Notes under the pieces: generated by a model | Databases searched by the model: none | The model's input: only the letters and a program-made list of their open reading frames with translations | What the model was told of the DNA's origin: nothing | Translations under genes and position numbers: made by a program | Assembly (NCBI RefSeq): GCF_050003625.1 | Contig: NC_134397.1 | Coordinates: 265,602,070-265,666,069, forward strand | Origin: Haematobia irritans | Taxonomy: Eukaryota; Arthropoda; Insecta; Diptera; Muscidae | Direction of reading: 5' to 3' | Length of the DNA: 64,000 nucleotides | Shown here: positions 54,811-64,000 of the stretch, one piece after another | Position numbering within the stretch: the stretch's first letter is position 1 | Layout: each line of letters begins with the position of its first letter

Positions 54811-54811
54811 C

Positions 54812-55022
54812 CCATTTTCAGGAAGCTCCGTTAGTGCTACGTTAGCTAACGAACTTTTAAACCGTACTATGGACATGTCTGTCACTTTGTCTATATATTC
54901 CACATGCCAGATAGGAACTTAACTGCTAAATATTTTTCAGTTAAAGTTAACCGGAGAGAAGATATTTCGATTTTACTTTCCGTTGACTGGGAGTTAAAGT
55001 CTAACAGAGATACATGAAAATG
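54812..55022. mobile_element. About 210-bp MITE with 24-base TIRs
   Basis: CCATTTTCAGGAAGCTCCGTTAG at the left and, read inward, CCATTTTCATGTATCTCTGTTAG at the right. The interior has the palindromic stretch GTTAGCTAAC (54841-54850). No TSD could be fixed. Confidence 0.6.
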
Positions 55023-55029
55023 GCCGTTA

Positions 55030-56420
55030 GTGTTTCTAGTCGTCCGACATTAGACTTTCCGTACTTACAAATTCAATGATCTTTTGAATATTTTCTGAAT
55101 TTTGTAACTCTAGAAAAATTGTCTAGCATCTGTATTAGGGATTGTAAAGAGAAGTAAAATGGGTATACAAATTTCATCATTCCAAATCAGTAAGATACTT
55201 TTCCATAATATAAACAAACTTCTAACAATGGAAACTCAAAGATAGATTGTTACCAGACTTAATCACACCATTGCGTAGAATGCTTATCTAGGAACAAAAA
55301 AAGAAAAGAAAAGCGAAGAATGAAGCTGTCTGCCTCGTAAAAATGTTTGCTGGTTAAAGGCTGTAATTATGAGCGAAGTGAAGTGCTTGGCACAACATGG
55401 GTCGTTGTCACAGTCATTGTGTTTAGATTATTGTTTAAGGAAATTATTAACAGTTTACAAAATGCTTTTCATTTTCCGTTTAAATGATGAACGAACAAGC
55501 GATAACCTTGGTGTGAACTGATTTTTAATGGTAGAGAGGAAATTTCTTTAAAGGGTCGACCAAGCACTATCGAAGATTTTGTTGACAAACGTTTAAAGAT
55601 TTATGAATTTTTCTTTTAGTTTTGGCGGTTAATAAAAAAACGATAATACTCTAGAAATTGTTTATACTTGTCGATCTTTTGGGTCTCGCCTAACCAAAGA
55701 ACAAATCAATGACCATGCTTCAAGATAAGACCATGGAAATATGAAACCACTTTCACTCAAAATACTTCAGAGAGGAATTGAAACATAAACAATTGTTATT
55801 AGTTTCATTATTTGTTGTTGAAAATTGTTTAATTTTGTTCGTCTGCATGAAGTATGGGGATCATAATTACCGAAACAAAAACAATTAAAATTTCAACAAT
55901 GAAAATTATCAAAAATTTTATTTTTCATATTATGAGAAGAGGAGAAGGAGGAAAAGATTCTATAAAAGAAGAGTAAGACTTTGGTATCATATTCTTTGTC
56001 AGACTAGGTTTACCACGCTTACTTGAATTTCACATAGAGCGTCTTCAGTTTTAATCACAACACGGCGCCAGAGGTGTTCACTTTGTCACGCATTCTGCTC
56101 CAGAGCTCGCGCGTGAAAATGTGGTCGTCCCTGAGTTAATTAATCTTAAATGGATCAAATGACATTGAAAGTGAAACTTAGATACACAAAAACCCTTAAC
56201 ACCTCTTTGGGCTACTGTAGATGAGATTTTGTAGGCAGCATACAATGTAAATGAACCACACGCACATATAATGTGTCCTTTTTCGGAGAAGTAGTGTAAA
56301 TATTCACACCATATGGTCTTCATGAGAGTGATATATTGTGACCCATTAAGATCTAATACATACAATATTTATTGAAATCCATTTTGTTCAACAATTTATG
56401 ATTCTGAGGAAATTATTATA
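55030..56420. other. Unique DNA, no gene seen
   Basis: Non-repetitive stretch with some GC-balanced parts. The 95-codon minus-strand frame at 56078-56365 has no recognisable domain. A weak impression of real unique intergenic DNA only. Confidence 0.45.
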
Positions 56421-57055
56421 TACACTAAAAAATTTAGTTGGATCTAAAGATTTTGACCGTCCCTTGAGAATTTTGGTATTGACTGTGAGCCAAAAAATGA
56501 GAGTTCTTTAAACTAAAGTTAAGGAGTTATCTAGCTTCAAATCAAGACTCTCTAAAATTAAAATACCATACAGATCTCACACAGATAAAATTTATTTCTG
56601 ATTCAATGACAAAACTAGTGGTCCAATTAATTGTTAGATCGAAATCGCTTCAATTGCGAAAATGTTAGTTAATTAATTAGACATAAAAAGTTCTTGATTG
56701 AATGTTAGGCACTTTCAATTAATTTTTTAATAGGTTCAATTAAAAATTTAATTAATTGTGATCGCAAAAAACAACTCATTCTTTAAATGAGACCACCGGT
56801 TATTTATTTGCATTTCACACGCTTCTTCAGTTATTTTTTTTATTCATGCAATTAAAACATGCAATGTGCACTTGCTTATATGGTTTTCGATTATAATAAA
56901 ATTTTTTCCTTCGATTTGAGTCCGAATTTCATAAGCCAATGAATATATACGTAAATAGAAACTAATTATTTTAAGAAAAATTTTCAGTTATATTTTTAAT
57001 TGGAAATATTTTTTTATTTAATTAAAATACTTAATGAGATAATTATATTTTATTT
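56420..57055. repeat. Family D fragment followed by AT-rich MITE
   Basis: 56420-56575 has TTGGATCTAAAGATTTTGACC...TTGGTATTGACTGTGAGCCAAAAAATG (family D). 56578 starts CACAGATAAAATTTATTTCTGATTCAATGAC and continues with diverged TTAATTGA words to about 57055. Confidence 0.5.
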
Positions 57056-57059
57056 AAAA

Positions 57060-58060
57060 ACGTAAACATTATCTTTAATAAGAGACCAACTCACCACATA
57101 TGAACCAGGGACGATAAATGATGTTGACGAAAGAGTACTAAAAATGCATTAAAAATCATGCACGACGTGCTCATTTCAAAACGATTCGTTCATGAATGTG
57201 AATCAACACACATTTGGTGTCAAACTGAGAACAGGCGGTGGCAATCTGACAACGACAAAATGACGTTGTCGAAACAACAATCGGCGTTCATAACACTAGC
57301 CAACAATCGTTTTGTGAATTGGTTCTAACATAATTTTTCTCATTGATTTTGACCTACTAAACACGAAAATGAGTTTTAAAAAATTTTCTGTCGATTGGTT
57401 TTCGAGATACAAATTTTTTAACTTTTTTTTTAATTTTTGGAGGTACACTTACAATTTTGAGCATATCTTTCGTCTTCTTTGACCTATTTGATCCTAATGC
57501 TACTCAAATTAAAGAAAATTTTGCCGTCTACAACTCATTCTCAGAAAATTTTAAAATCGGGTAAGTAGTTTGGATGTTGGCGGCTTAAAAAGGTTAAAAA
57601 ACGGCGTTTTTTTAGTAAAAATGTGGCAAAAAAAAACGTATAAAAATTCATATAAAATATAAAACACGATGCTAACAACAATTTTGGTTTTTTTACGTAT
57701 AGCTGAAATTTTTACAAAAAAAAGCCCTTGCTTAACAAAATCTTACAACAAATAACAGACTTATAATTTTTTTGGTAAAAGACCGAAAAGACCAAACGCG
57801 TTAACAGTCGCCTTAGCACATTGTACCACCGAGGGAGTTGCCATAATAACATCTAACGATTATTTTAAGACTTCTCATGGGCAAAGAAAAACGAAGGCCG
57901 TTCATAAAATTGTGAACGCCCGTGGACGAAATTGTGATCATTCCGTTTGGATTTTTTGTGAACGTTTCCGTTTCATTTTGTCACCGTCCGTTCACGACTA
58001 TGGAACGTAATTTTTTCTATTAGTGTGTATATCTCGGCCAATTTGGACAATTTTTTAAGA
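57060..58060. other. Unassigned 1-kb block with mirrored CGTTCA/TGAACG words
   Basis: Both flanks are rich in GTTCATGAA..., CGTTCATAA, GTGAACG and CCGTTCACGAC words; the centre (57350-57800) is AT-rich with long A and T runs. Composition differs from neighbours and suggests an element, but I could not fix termini or a target duplication. No coding frame. Confidence 0.35.
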
Positions 58061-58215
58061 TTTTCTAAAAAAAAAACTTATTTTGCAAAATTTTATTGCT
58101 ATAGAAAATTTTGTCAAAATGTTACTTCTATAGTAAATTTGCTCAATATTTTATTGTTATAGAAAATTCTGTTAAAATTTTATTTCTATAGTAAATTTGC
58201 TCTAAATTTTATTTC

Positions 58216-58305
58216 AGTAGCTGATGGCCTTAGCAGCCAATGCTACTTTTCTTTTTTTATCATAAATTTACTGTATGATTAAAATAAACAATAAATAAAT
58301 AATAC
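58216..58305 (+). mobile_element. About 90-bp AATAAA-tailed small retroposon
   Basis: AGTAGCTGATGGCCTTAGCAGCC...ATTAAAATAAACAATAAATAAATAATAC within satellite; ATTTTATTTC on both sides (58206-58215, 58306-58315). Because that word also occurs in satellite monomers, the duplication is weaker evidence here. Confidence 0.5.
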
Positions 58306-58966
58306 ATTTTATTTCTGTAGAAAATTTTGTCAAAATTTTATTTTTATAGAAAATTTTGCCAAAATTTTATTTCTACAGGAAATTTTTGTCAAAATTTTAT
58401 TTTTATAGGAAATTTTGTCAAAATGTTATTTCTATAGGAAATAAAACTTAAATAAAAACATCAATCCTATGTTTTTTAATCGACCTATAGCCGAAACTAT
58501 GATACGTATTGCTTAAAAAAAATAAAATAAAAAGGTCAACGATAATCAATCAGAAATAGTAAATTTTTCTGTAGAAAATTTTGTCAACATTTTTATAGAA
58601 AATTCTGTCAAAATTTTATTTCTACAGCAAGTTTGCTCAAAATTTTATTTCTATATAAAATTTTGTCAAAATATTATTTTTTATAGAAAATTTTGTTAAA
58701 ATTTATGGGTTTAAAATTTTTTTTCAACATTTTATTTCCATAGAAAATTTTGTCAAAATTTTATTTCTATAGAAAGTTTTGTCAACAATTTATTTCTATA
58801 GAATTTTTTTTTCAATTATTTATTTCTATTGAAAATTGTGTCAACCTTTAAATTTCCATCGAAAATTTTGTCCAATTTTTTACAATAGGAAATTTTGTCA
58901 AAATTCTACTTCTATAGGAACAATTTTATTCTTATAGAAAATTTTGCCAAAATTATATTTCTATAG

Positions 58967-59057
58967 GTCAAAAACTTTTGTTTTTAGCACCTAATTGTTT
59001 TTTTATATTTATTTTCATAATTTATTATGATTGTAAATCTTGTAATAAATAAATAAT
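58967..59057 (+). mobile_element. About 90-bp AATAAA-tailed small retroposon
   Basis: TCAAAAACTTTTGTTTTTAGCACC...TTATTATGATTGTAAATCTTGTAATAAATAAATAAT, flanked by ATTTCTATAG (58957-58966 and 59058-59067). Its 3' half is nearly that of the insertion at 1753-1840 (read on the minus strand). Confidence 0.55.
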
Positions 59058-59457
59058 ATTTCTATAGAAAATTTTGTCAAATTTTTTTCTGTAGAAAATG
59101 TCAAAATTTTATTTTAATAGTAAATTTGCTCAAAATTTTATTTCTATAGAAAATTTGCTCAAAATTTTATTTCTATAGAAATTTTTGTTAAAATGTTATT
59201 TCTATAGGAAATTTTGCAAAAATTTTATATCCAAAGAAAATTTTGTCAAAGTTTGCGAACATTTTATTTCCAAAGAAAATTTTGTCAAAGTTTTATTTCC
59301 ATAGGAAATTTTGTCCAATTTTTATTCTATAAGAAATTTTTCAAAATTTTATTTCTACAGGAACAATTTTATTCTTATAGACAATTTTGTCAAAAATTTA
59401 TTTCTATACTATATTTCTATAGATCAAAAAACTTTGCTGTTAGCACCAAATTGTTTT

Positions 59458-61004
59458 TATACCCTCCACCATAGGATGGGGGTATATTAACTTTGTCATT
59501 CCGTTTGTAACACATCGAAATATTGCTCTCAGACCCCATAAAGTATATATATTCTGGGTCGTGGTGAAATTCTGAGTCGATCTGAGCATGTCCGTCCGTC
59601 CGTCCGTCCGTCCGTTGAAATCACGCTAACTTCCGAACGAAACAAGCTATCGACTTGAAACTTGGCACAAGTAGTTGTTATTGATGTAGGTCGGATGGTA
59701 TTGCAAATGGGCCATATCGCTCCACTTTTCGTATAGCCCCCATATAAACGGACCCCCAAATTTGGCTTGTGATTGCTCTAAGAGAAGCAAATTTCATCCA
59801 ATCCGGCTGAAATTTGGTACATGGTGTTAGTATATTGTCTCTAACAACCATGCAAAAATTGGTCCGAATCGGTCCATAATTATATATAGCCCCCATATAA
59901 ACCGATCCCCCGATTTGGCTTGCGAGGCCTTTAATAGATGCAAATTTCATCCGATCTGGCTGAAATTTGGTACATGGTGTCAGTATACGGTCTCTAAAAA
60001 CCATGCAAAAATTGGTCCACATCGGTTCATAATTATATATACCCCCATATAAACCGATCCCCCGATTTGGCTTGCGAGACCTCTAAGAGAAGCAAATTTC
60101 ATCCGATCCGGCTGAAATTTGGTACATGGTGTTAGCATTAGGTCTCTAAAAGCCATGCAAAAATTGGTTGACATCGGTCCATAATTATATATAGCCCCCA
60201 TATAAACCGATCACCAGATTTGATCTCCGAAGTCTCTTGGAAGACCAAAATTCGTCTGATTCAGTTGAAATTTGGTACGTGGTGTTAATATATGGCCTCA
60301 CACTCCCATGCAAAAATTGGTCGAAATCGGTCCATAATTATATATAGCCCCCATATAAACCGATCCCCAGATTTGACCTCCACCGGAGCTCCGGTGCCTT
60401 TAGGAGAAGCAAAATTCATCCGATCTGCTTGAAATTTGGTACGTGGTGATCGTATATGATATTTAACAACTATGCCAAAAGTGGTCCATATCAGTCCATA
60501 ATCATATATTGCCCCATATAAACCGATCCCGAGATTTGGTTTTGGAGCCTCTTAGAGGAGCAAATTTCATCCGAGTCAGTTGAAATTTGGTACATTGTGC
60601 TAGTATATGGTCGTTAACAACAATGCCATATCGGTCTATAGTTATATATATCCCTCAGATAAAGCGATTTCCAATCACACAAAAATTGGTCCATATCAAG
60701 TTCATAATTGTATATAGCCCCCATATAAGCGACCCCCATATTTCAATTCTGGTTCTCTACGTACCGTGCAAAAAGTCCATATCGATTCGTAATTATTTGT
60801 AGACTTAACTATACATAACTTTTTTGTCTAATATGGACGTATGGACTAACTCACAATTTAGAAAACGATGTTAAGAAGTTTTAAGATACTACAACCCAAG
60901 TAATTCGATTGTGAATGACAGTCTTTCGTAGAAGTTTCTACGCAATCCATGGTGGAGGGTACATAAGATTCGGCCTGGCCGAACTTACGGCCGTATACAC
61001 TTGT
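59458..61004 (-). mobile_element. Full-length family A element lacking the 29-bp block
   Basis: Right palindrome TACCCTCCACCATAGGATGGGGGTA (59460-59484), core, (GTCC)n at about 59590-59614, about seven 153-bp monomers (59720-60790), left unique region with no satellite, hairpin TTCGGCCTGGCCGAA (60969-60983), terminus CACTTGT. A 16-base palindrome CACCGGAGCTCCGGTG (60381-60396) lies in one monomer. The uninterrupted stretch around 60860 gives the empty-site sequence for the nested insertion at 4416-6145. Confidence 0.86.
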
Positions 61005-61336
61005 TATAATTTTTTATAATTTTTAATTGATTCTAAAGCTTGTCGGAAACGTTTGACCTCAAATATTTTCAAAAATTCATAACTTTTCAGATTGAATTTA
61101 GCATTTTTTCGACAAAACTTAAATGATTTCTAACATTTTATGAATTCTTACTCCGTTTTTAACCTATTTGAAACAAAAAAAGTTAAAATTACCCATTAAA
61201 AGTATGTAAGTTGTAAAAAATTTAATTAAAAGAACTTCCTGGGTACTTGAAATAAAGAACATCAATGGGAGTGCATCTTCTGGAAGTGCTTTTAAAGTTG
61301 TGTCGTTGGAAGAACTTCCAAATTTGTTTGCTGGGA
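61005..61336 (-). repeat. CCCAGCAAA-type element part
   Basis: 61010-61150 is the inverse of 49310-49440. The segment ends GAACTTCCAAATTTGTTTGCTGGG at 61336, after ATCTTCTGGAAGTGCTTTTAAAG, parallel to 33190-33238. Confidence 0.55.
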
Positions 61337-61379
61337 CACTAAACATACACTAAATTCAAATTAAAAATATTTCGAAGTT

Positions 61380-61760
61380 GTTCAAAATATATTTTTTTTA
61401 ATTTGGTAGATTTTTGGTTTTTTCCCAAATTTTGGTGGATTATTTTTTGCGCAAGTGGCAAAATGAGCAAAAACTTGCAATTTACCAAAATGCATTCTCT
61501 TTTTTGCTGGTTCTAACCGTGTAAATGAACTGCTTCTAGTCAAAATTTTTGAACGGAGCTAATATCGTCATTTTTGGTGCAAAAATCGGAAAATCGGCAT
61601 TTGCTATTTTTTGACTAAAAAATCATCAAAATGCCGATAAATCGGCAAAATTGGCAGCCATGTTTCCGTCTACGGAATTGTGAAGAGGTCCTGCAGCCGG
61701 TGTAAGGCTTAATGAAATATGAACTACAACTTCACAGCCTTAAAACTGAGAGAGAAAAAG
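61380..61760. other. Satellite end-module relic and unassigned DNA
   Basis: GGTGGATTATTTTTTGCGCAAGTGGCAAAATG at about 61432-61463 is a diverged copy of the satellite end module; no satellite units follow. The remainder has no recognised feature. Confidence 0.4.
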
Positions 61761-61764
61761 CAAG

Positions 61765-62310
61765 AACGTACGACCAAAAGTCTGGCTAGGCCGAATCTTA
61801 TTTACTCTCCACCATGGATTGCAAAAAAACAAACTTCTTAAGACTGTCATCCACAATCGAATAACTTGGGTTGTGATAACTGTTACCGGTGGTAAGGTTT
61901 AAAATTGGCTTCCAAAGTTAGTCCCTTAAGGGTCTCTGTTAAATAAGAAGGCTTACCTATATAAGCCTCTTTAGCCCTTGAACGTTTTACATAGAGGAGT
62001 CTATAAATAATCGATGTATACCGGGATTGTCACTCCGTTTGTACTCCAACGAAGTATCGGTCCCTTAAGTTTTTTTCTGGATCGTGGTGAAATTCTAAAT
62101 CGATCTAGCGATATCCGTCCGTCTGTTTAAATCATGCTAACTTTCGAACGAATCAAGCGATGGTGTTGCAAAAGGGCCATATCGGATTGGTACAGATAGC
62201 CCCCATATACGAGTAAGTCAACTCAGATTTAACTTACATTTTCTTTTGGAAGAGCAAATTTAAAAAATCTGGGGATCGGACCCCAGATCCCCAGATTTTA
62301 GATATGGTGA
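61765..62310. repeat. Old family A relic with two ends in inverted order
   Basis: 61775-61960 reads as a diverged A left end on the plus strand (TCTGGCTAGGCCGAATC, CTCTCCACCATGGATTGC, CTGTCATCCACAATCGAATAACTTGGGTTG). 62010-62310 reads as an A right core on the minus strand (GGATTGTCACTCCGTTTGTACTCC, GATCGTGGTGAAATTCTAAATCGATCTAGCG, ATATCCGTCCGTCTG, CATATCGG...AGCCCCCATA). A perfect 13-bp inverted repeat AAATCTGGGGATC at 62265-62277/62286-62298 marks a head-to-head junction of monomers. Confidence 0.65.
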
Positions 62311-62319
62311 AAAAAAAAA

Positions 62320-63695
62320 AAATAGAGATACGGTTGGATTTTGTTTGTCTGTGAAAAATTTGGCTAATTTATTAATTTTTTTTTCTTCTTGCAACTATTA
62401 CTTTTTTCCCAAAGTGTTTATTATCCATATTGTAGAACCGGATATCATTAACACCTTTATATCACATCAACTATTAACTAAACCATTTCCTGGATAATTT
62501 TCAATTAATTATTATCCGAAATATTTTCCAATAAAAATCACCTTTTTCGGGTTTTCTAAAAAAATTATCTAAATTCTATACGCATAATTAATTCCCTTCC
62601 ATCTTGACAATTGTTACAGATGGATGGATGCCTTCCACTAATGTGGCGCTTGTAATCCAAAGTATTCGTATGTCTGTCTGTCCGGTACATTTAAATGAAA
62701 TTTTTCTAAAGAATGTTTCCTAATAGTGTGACTGCCACACACATTTATTAGAATTATGCTCCAATTACAAAAGCAATGTGTTTTTGTAAAAACCGCAACG
62801 AATTTCGGAAATGTGTAGCATTCCTCCTTCTTGTTCTCCTCGGAATTTGTATTCATTCTTTCTGGGATGTGGGGTAACTCTTGCATCCATCTAGAGCAGA
62901 AGATATTCGATACCTAATGTTTCAATAGACTAGTTGCCGCTTCAAGGATCGTTAGTGGCAGACAAGTTGGGCGCAGCCGAAACATTTTAATTCTGTGAAG
63001 CAACAGACTATTGTACACCTCCCCCTTCTCCTCCAGCACCTAATTCTATTCGATCGATGGTATCGCTCTTGCCATCCTATGATCCATAATTCGTTTAATG
63101 ATTATCGCCCCTGAAGAAGGAGGGAGGTGCATGTATTGGTCGGTGTAATAGATGTTGCATGTTGCAAGTAGCTGTCATTTCTAACACATGTTTTGACCGC
63201 ATCAATAAATCATCGATTGCTGTCAGTTTTAGTAGGATGTTCGGGAGTTGTGTTACCGATTGGGAAATGTATACATCATCCTGTAGCAAATGGCCATTGT
63301 TGAAATTATTCTTACCAAATATTTTTTTTTCACTCGAAACACTTAGGAAATATTCAATTTTATCATATAATAGCTACATCAATGTAGTATTGGCATCGAG
63401 TGAGTCTATTCTAGTACAGCTTTCGATTTATTTGATGGGAAAAAAAATATATTTAGCAACAAGCAAACTAAAAATCTAATGGGGAAAATGTAAGAAAAGT
63501 GCAATGTAAAATGGAATGAATATTAGAAGAATTAAACGTTGGGTTCATATAAAGAGAACATTTTTGGATTTACTTCTTGCAGCGCTAGATTTAGAATTTA
63601 ATTCAATTTTCGTACGAAGTATTTCATTTTTTAAATAACACAGATTACTTGTTTTTGTAGATATAAGTTTTCAAATAGTCACATCGGGAAAACAA
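62320..63695. other. Unique DNA, no supported gene
   Basis: Non-repetitive and relatively GC-balanced between 62600 and 63320. Open frames of 82 codons (62638-62886, minus), 64 codons (63095-63289, minus) and 106 codons (63159-63479, plus) overlap on opposite strands and carry no domain I recognise; I do not call them genes. Confidence 0.4.
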
Positions 63696-63699
63696 TGTT

Positions 63700-63820
63700 T
63701 ATACCAGGGATTCGGAGCGGAGCAAGCCCTTTTTTGGCCGAAGCGGAGCGGGAGCGATATTTTTAAAAGCCGGAGCGGAGCGTTTTGCAAAAGAAAAACC
63801 ACTACGCTCCGAAAAATAAA
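63700..63820. repeat. GGAGCGGAGC-rich block
   Basis: GGAGCGGAGCAAGCC, GAAGCGGAGCGGGAGCGATATTT, CCGGAGCGGAGCGTTTTGC and the inverse CGCTCCG (about 63807-63813) form a short GC-rich, purine-biased block unlike anything else in the window. Confidence 0.6.
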
Positions 63821-63904
63821 TTTTAGTTTTAATCGAATGCTATGATATATTCTTTTTATTTCGTTTGCTCAGGTATACATTTTGTATAAAGAGTACAATT
63901 GATA

Positions 63905-64000
63905 ATGTGGTAATATGGCCAAATTTGGTTGAAATCGGTTCAAATTTAGATATAGTTCCAATATATATCCTTCGCTCGATATCCACCTATATGGCCCCGG
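63905..64000 (-). repeat. Family C monomer, cut by the window edge
   Basis: GGCCAAATTTGGTTGAAATCGGTTCAAATTTAGATATAGTTCC...CTTCGCTCGATATCCAC is a diverged C-type monomer in the same orientation as 50541-52000. It continues beyond 64000. Confidence 0.75.

Larger units (their letters stand above)
58080..59450 (-). repeat. 29-bp satellite block with two small retroposons
   Basis: Diverged TTTTGTCAAAATTTTATTTCTATAGAAAA units with several deletions (about 58445-58560 is non-satellite). It runs up to the right end of the next A element. The insertions at 58216-58305 and 58967-59057 are annotated separately. Confidence 0.82.

Noticed and set aside
60381..60396. 16-base palindrome CACCGGAGCTCCGGTG as a regulatory site
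   Set aside because: It arises from the monomer words CCTCCGGAGCC by a short duplication in a single copy; no reason to think it is bound.
62638..62886. 82-residue minus-strand frame
   Set aside because: No domain, no neighbouring exon structure.
63095..63479. Overlapping frames of 64 residues (minus) and 106 residues (plus)
   Set aside because: They overlap on opposite strands and neither shows a family motif. An exon here cannot be excluded without transcript data, but I cannot support it.

Overview
The window is a repeat-dominated stretch of insect nuclear DNA, most likely from a muscid fly (Stomoxys, Haematobia or Musca type). That assignment rests on my memory of the repeat families (AT-rich 29-bp 'AAATTTTGACAAAATTTTCTATAG' type satellite and elements starting ACAAGTATATACGGCCG), not on a search. 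I find no convincing host protein-coding gene, no rRNA and no intact tRNA gene. All long open frames lie in tandem repeats whose 153-bp period is a multiple of three. Coding matter is limited to wrecks of mobile elements: a mariner transposase (about 13.0-13.35 kb, minus), three non-LTR retrotransposon pieces (28.1-28.74, 35.6-36.1 and 40.7-40.9 kb).

Most of the DNA belongs to three related families of non-autonomous elements, here called A, B and C, with the hallmarks of DINE-1/mini-me/Helentron elements. They start ACAAGTA, carry a GC-rich hairpin near the left end, an internal array of about 153-bp repeats, a conserved core next to a (GTCY)n microsatellite, and a terminal palindrome at the right end. 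In each family the left subterminal motif is the inverted copy of its own right end, and the motif differs between families. Layout: A 57-1263 (+), A 2878-6287 (-) with B 4416-6145 (+) inside, A 6451-8390 (-), A 17176-18936 (+), A 21200-22667 (+), C fragment 22668-22890, B 22892-25228 (+) with C 23269-24687 (+) inside, A 26638-28066 (-), C 43022-43618 (-), A 43866-45733 (-), B 46303-48650 (+), C 50310-52732 (-) directly abutting B 52733-54585 (-), A 59458-61004 (-), older relics at 15.2, 33.3, 41.0, 49.7 and 61.8-62.3 kb, and a C fragment running off the end at 64000.

A second layer is a 29-bp AT-rich satellite. It occurs inside A elements and as large stand-alone blocks (9.56-13.0, 29.05-31.3, 36.3-40.7, 58.1-59.45 kb) bounded by conserved end modules with inverted GTTGCCAC/GTGGCAAC. 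A canonical Helitron (38052-40474, TC...CTAG, inserted between A and T) splits one satellite monomer exactly.

A third layer is small elements: TA-flanked TIR elements/MITEs (1438-2402, 3037-3286, 10325-11275, 27238-27808, 31547-32395), a CCCAGCAAA-ended family, an AT-rich TTAATTGA family that repeatedly hosts the Helentron-like elements, a tRNA-derived SINE with a CCTAA-pentamer tail (three copies with 12-14 bp target duplications), other tRNA-like units, and an apparently very short (about 90 bp) retroposon ending in repeated AATAAA. Several perfect hairpins sit outside these families. The unique stretches between (8.6-9.5, 13.5-14.1, 19.3-21.1, 25.2-26.6, 34.1-35.6, 41.1-42.5, 55.0-56.4, 62.3-63.7 kb) look like intergenic or intronic DNA. 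Element boundaries are read by eye from repeat-to-repeat comparison and may be off by several bases.
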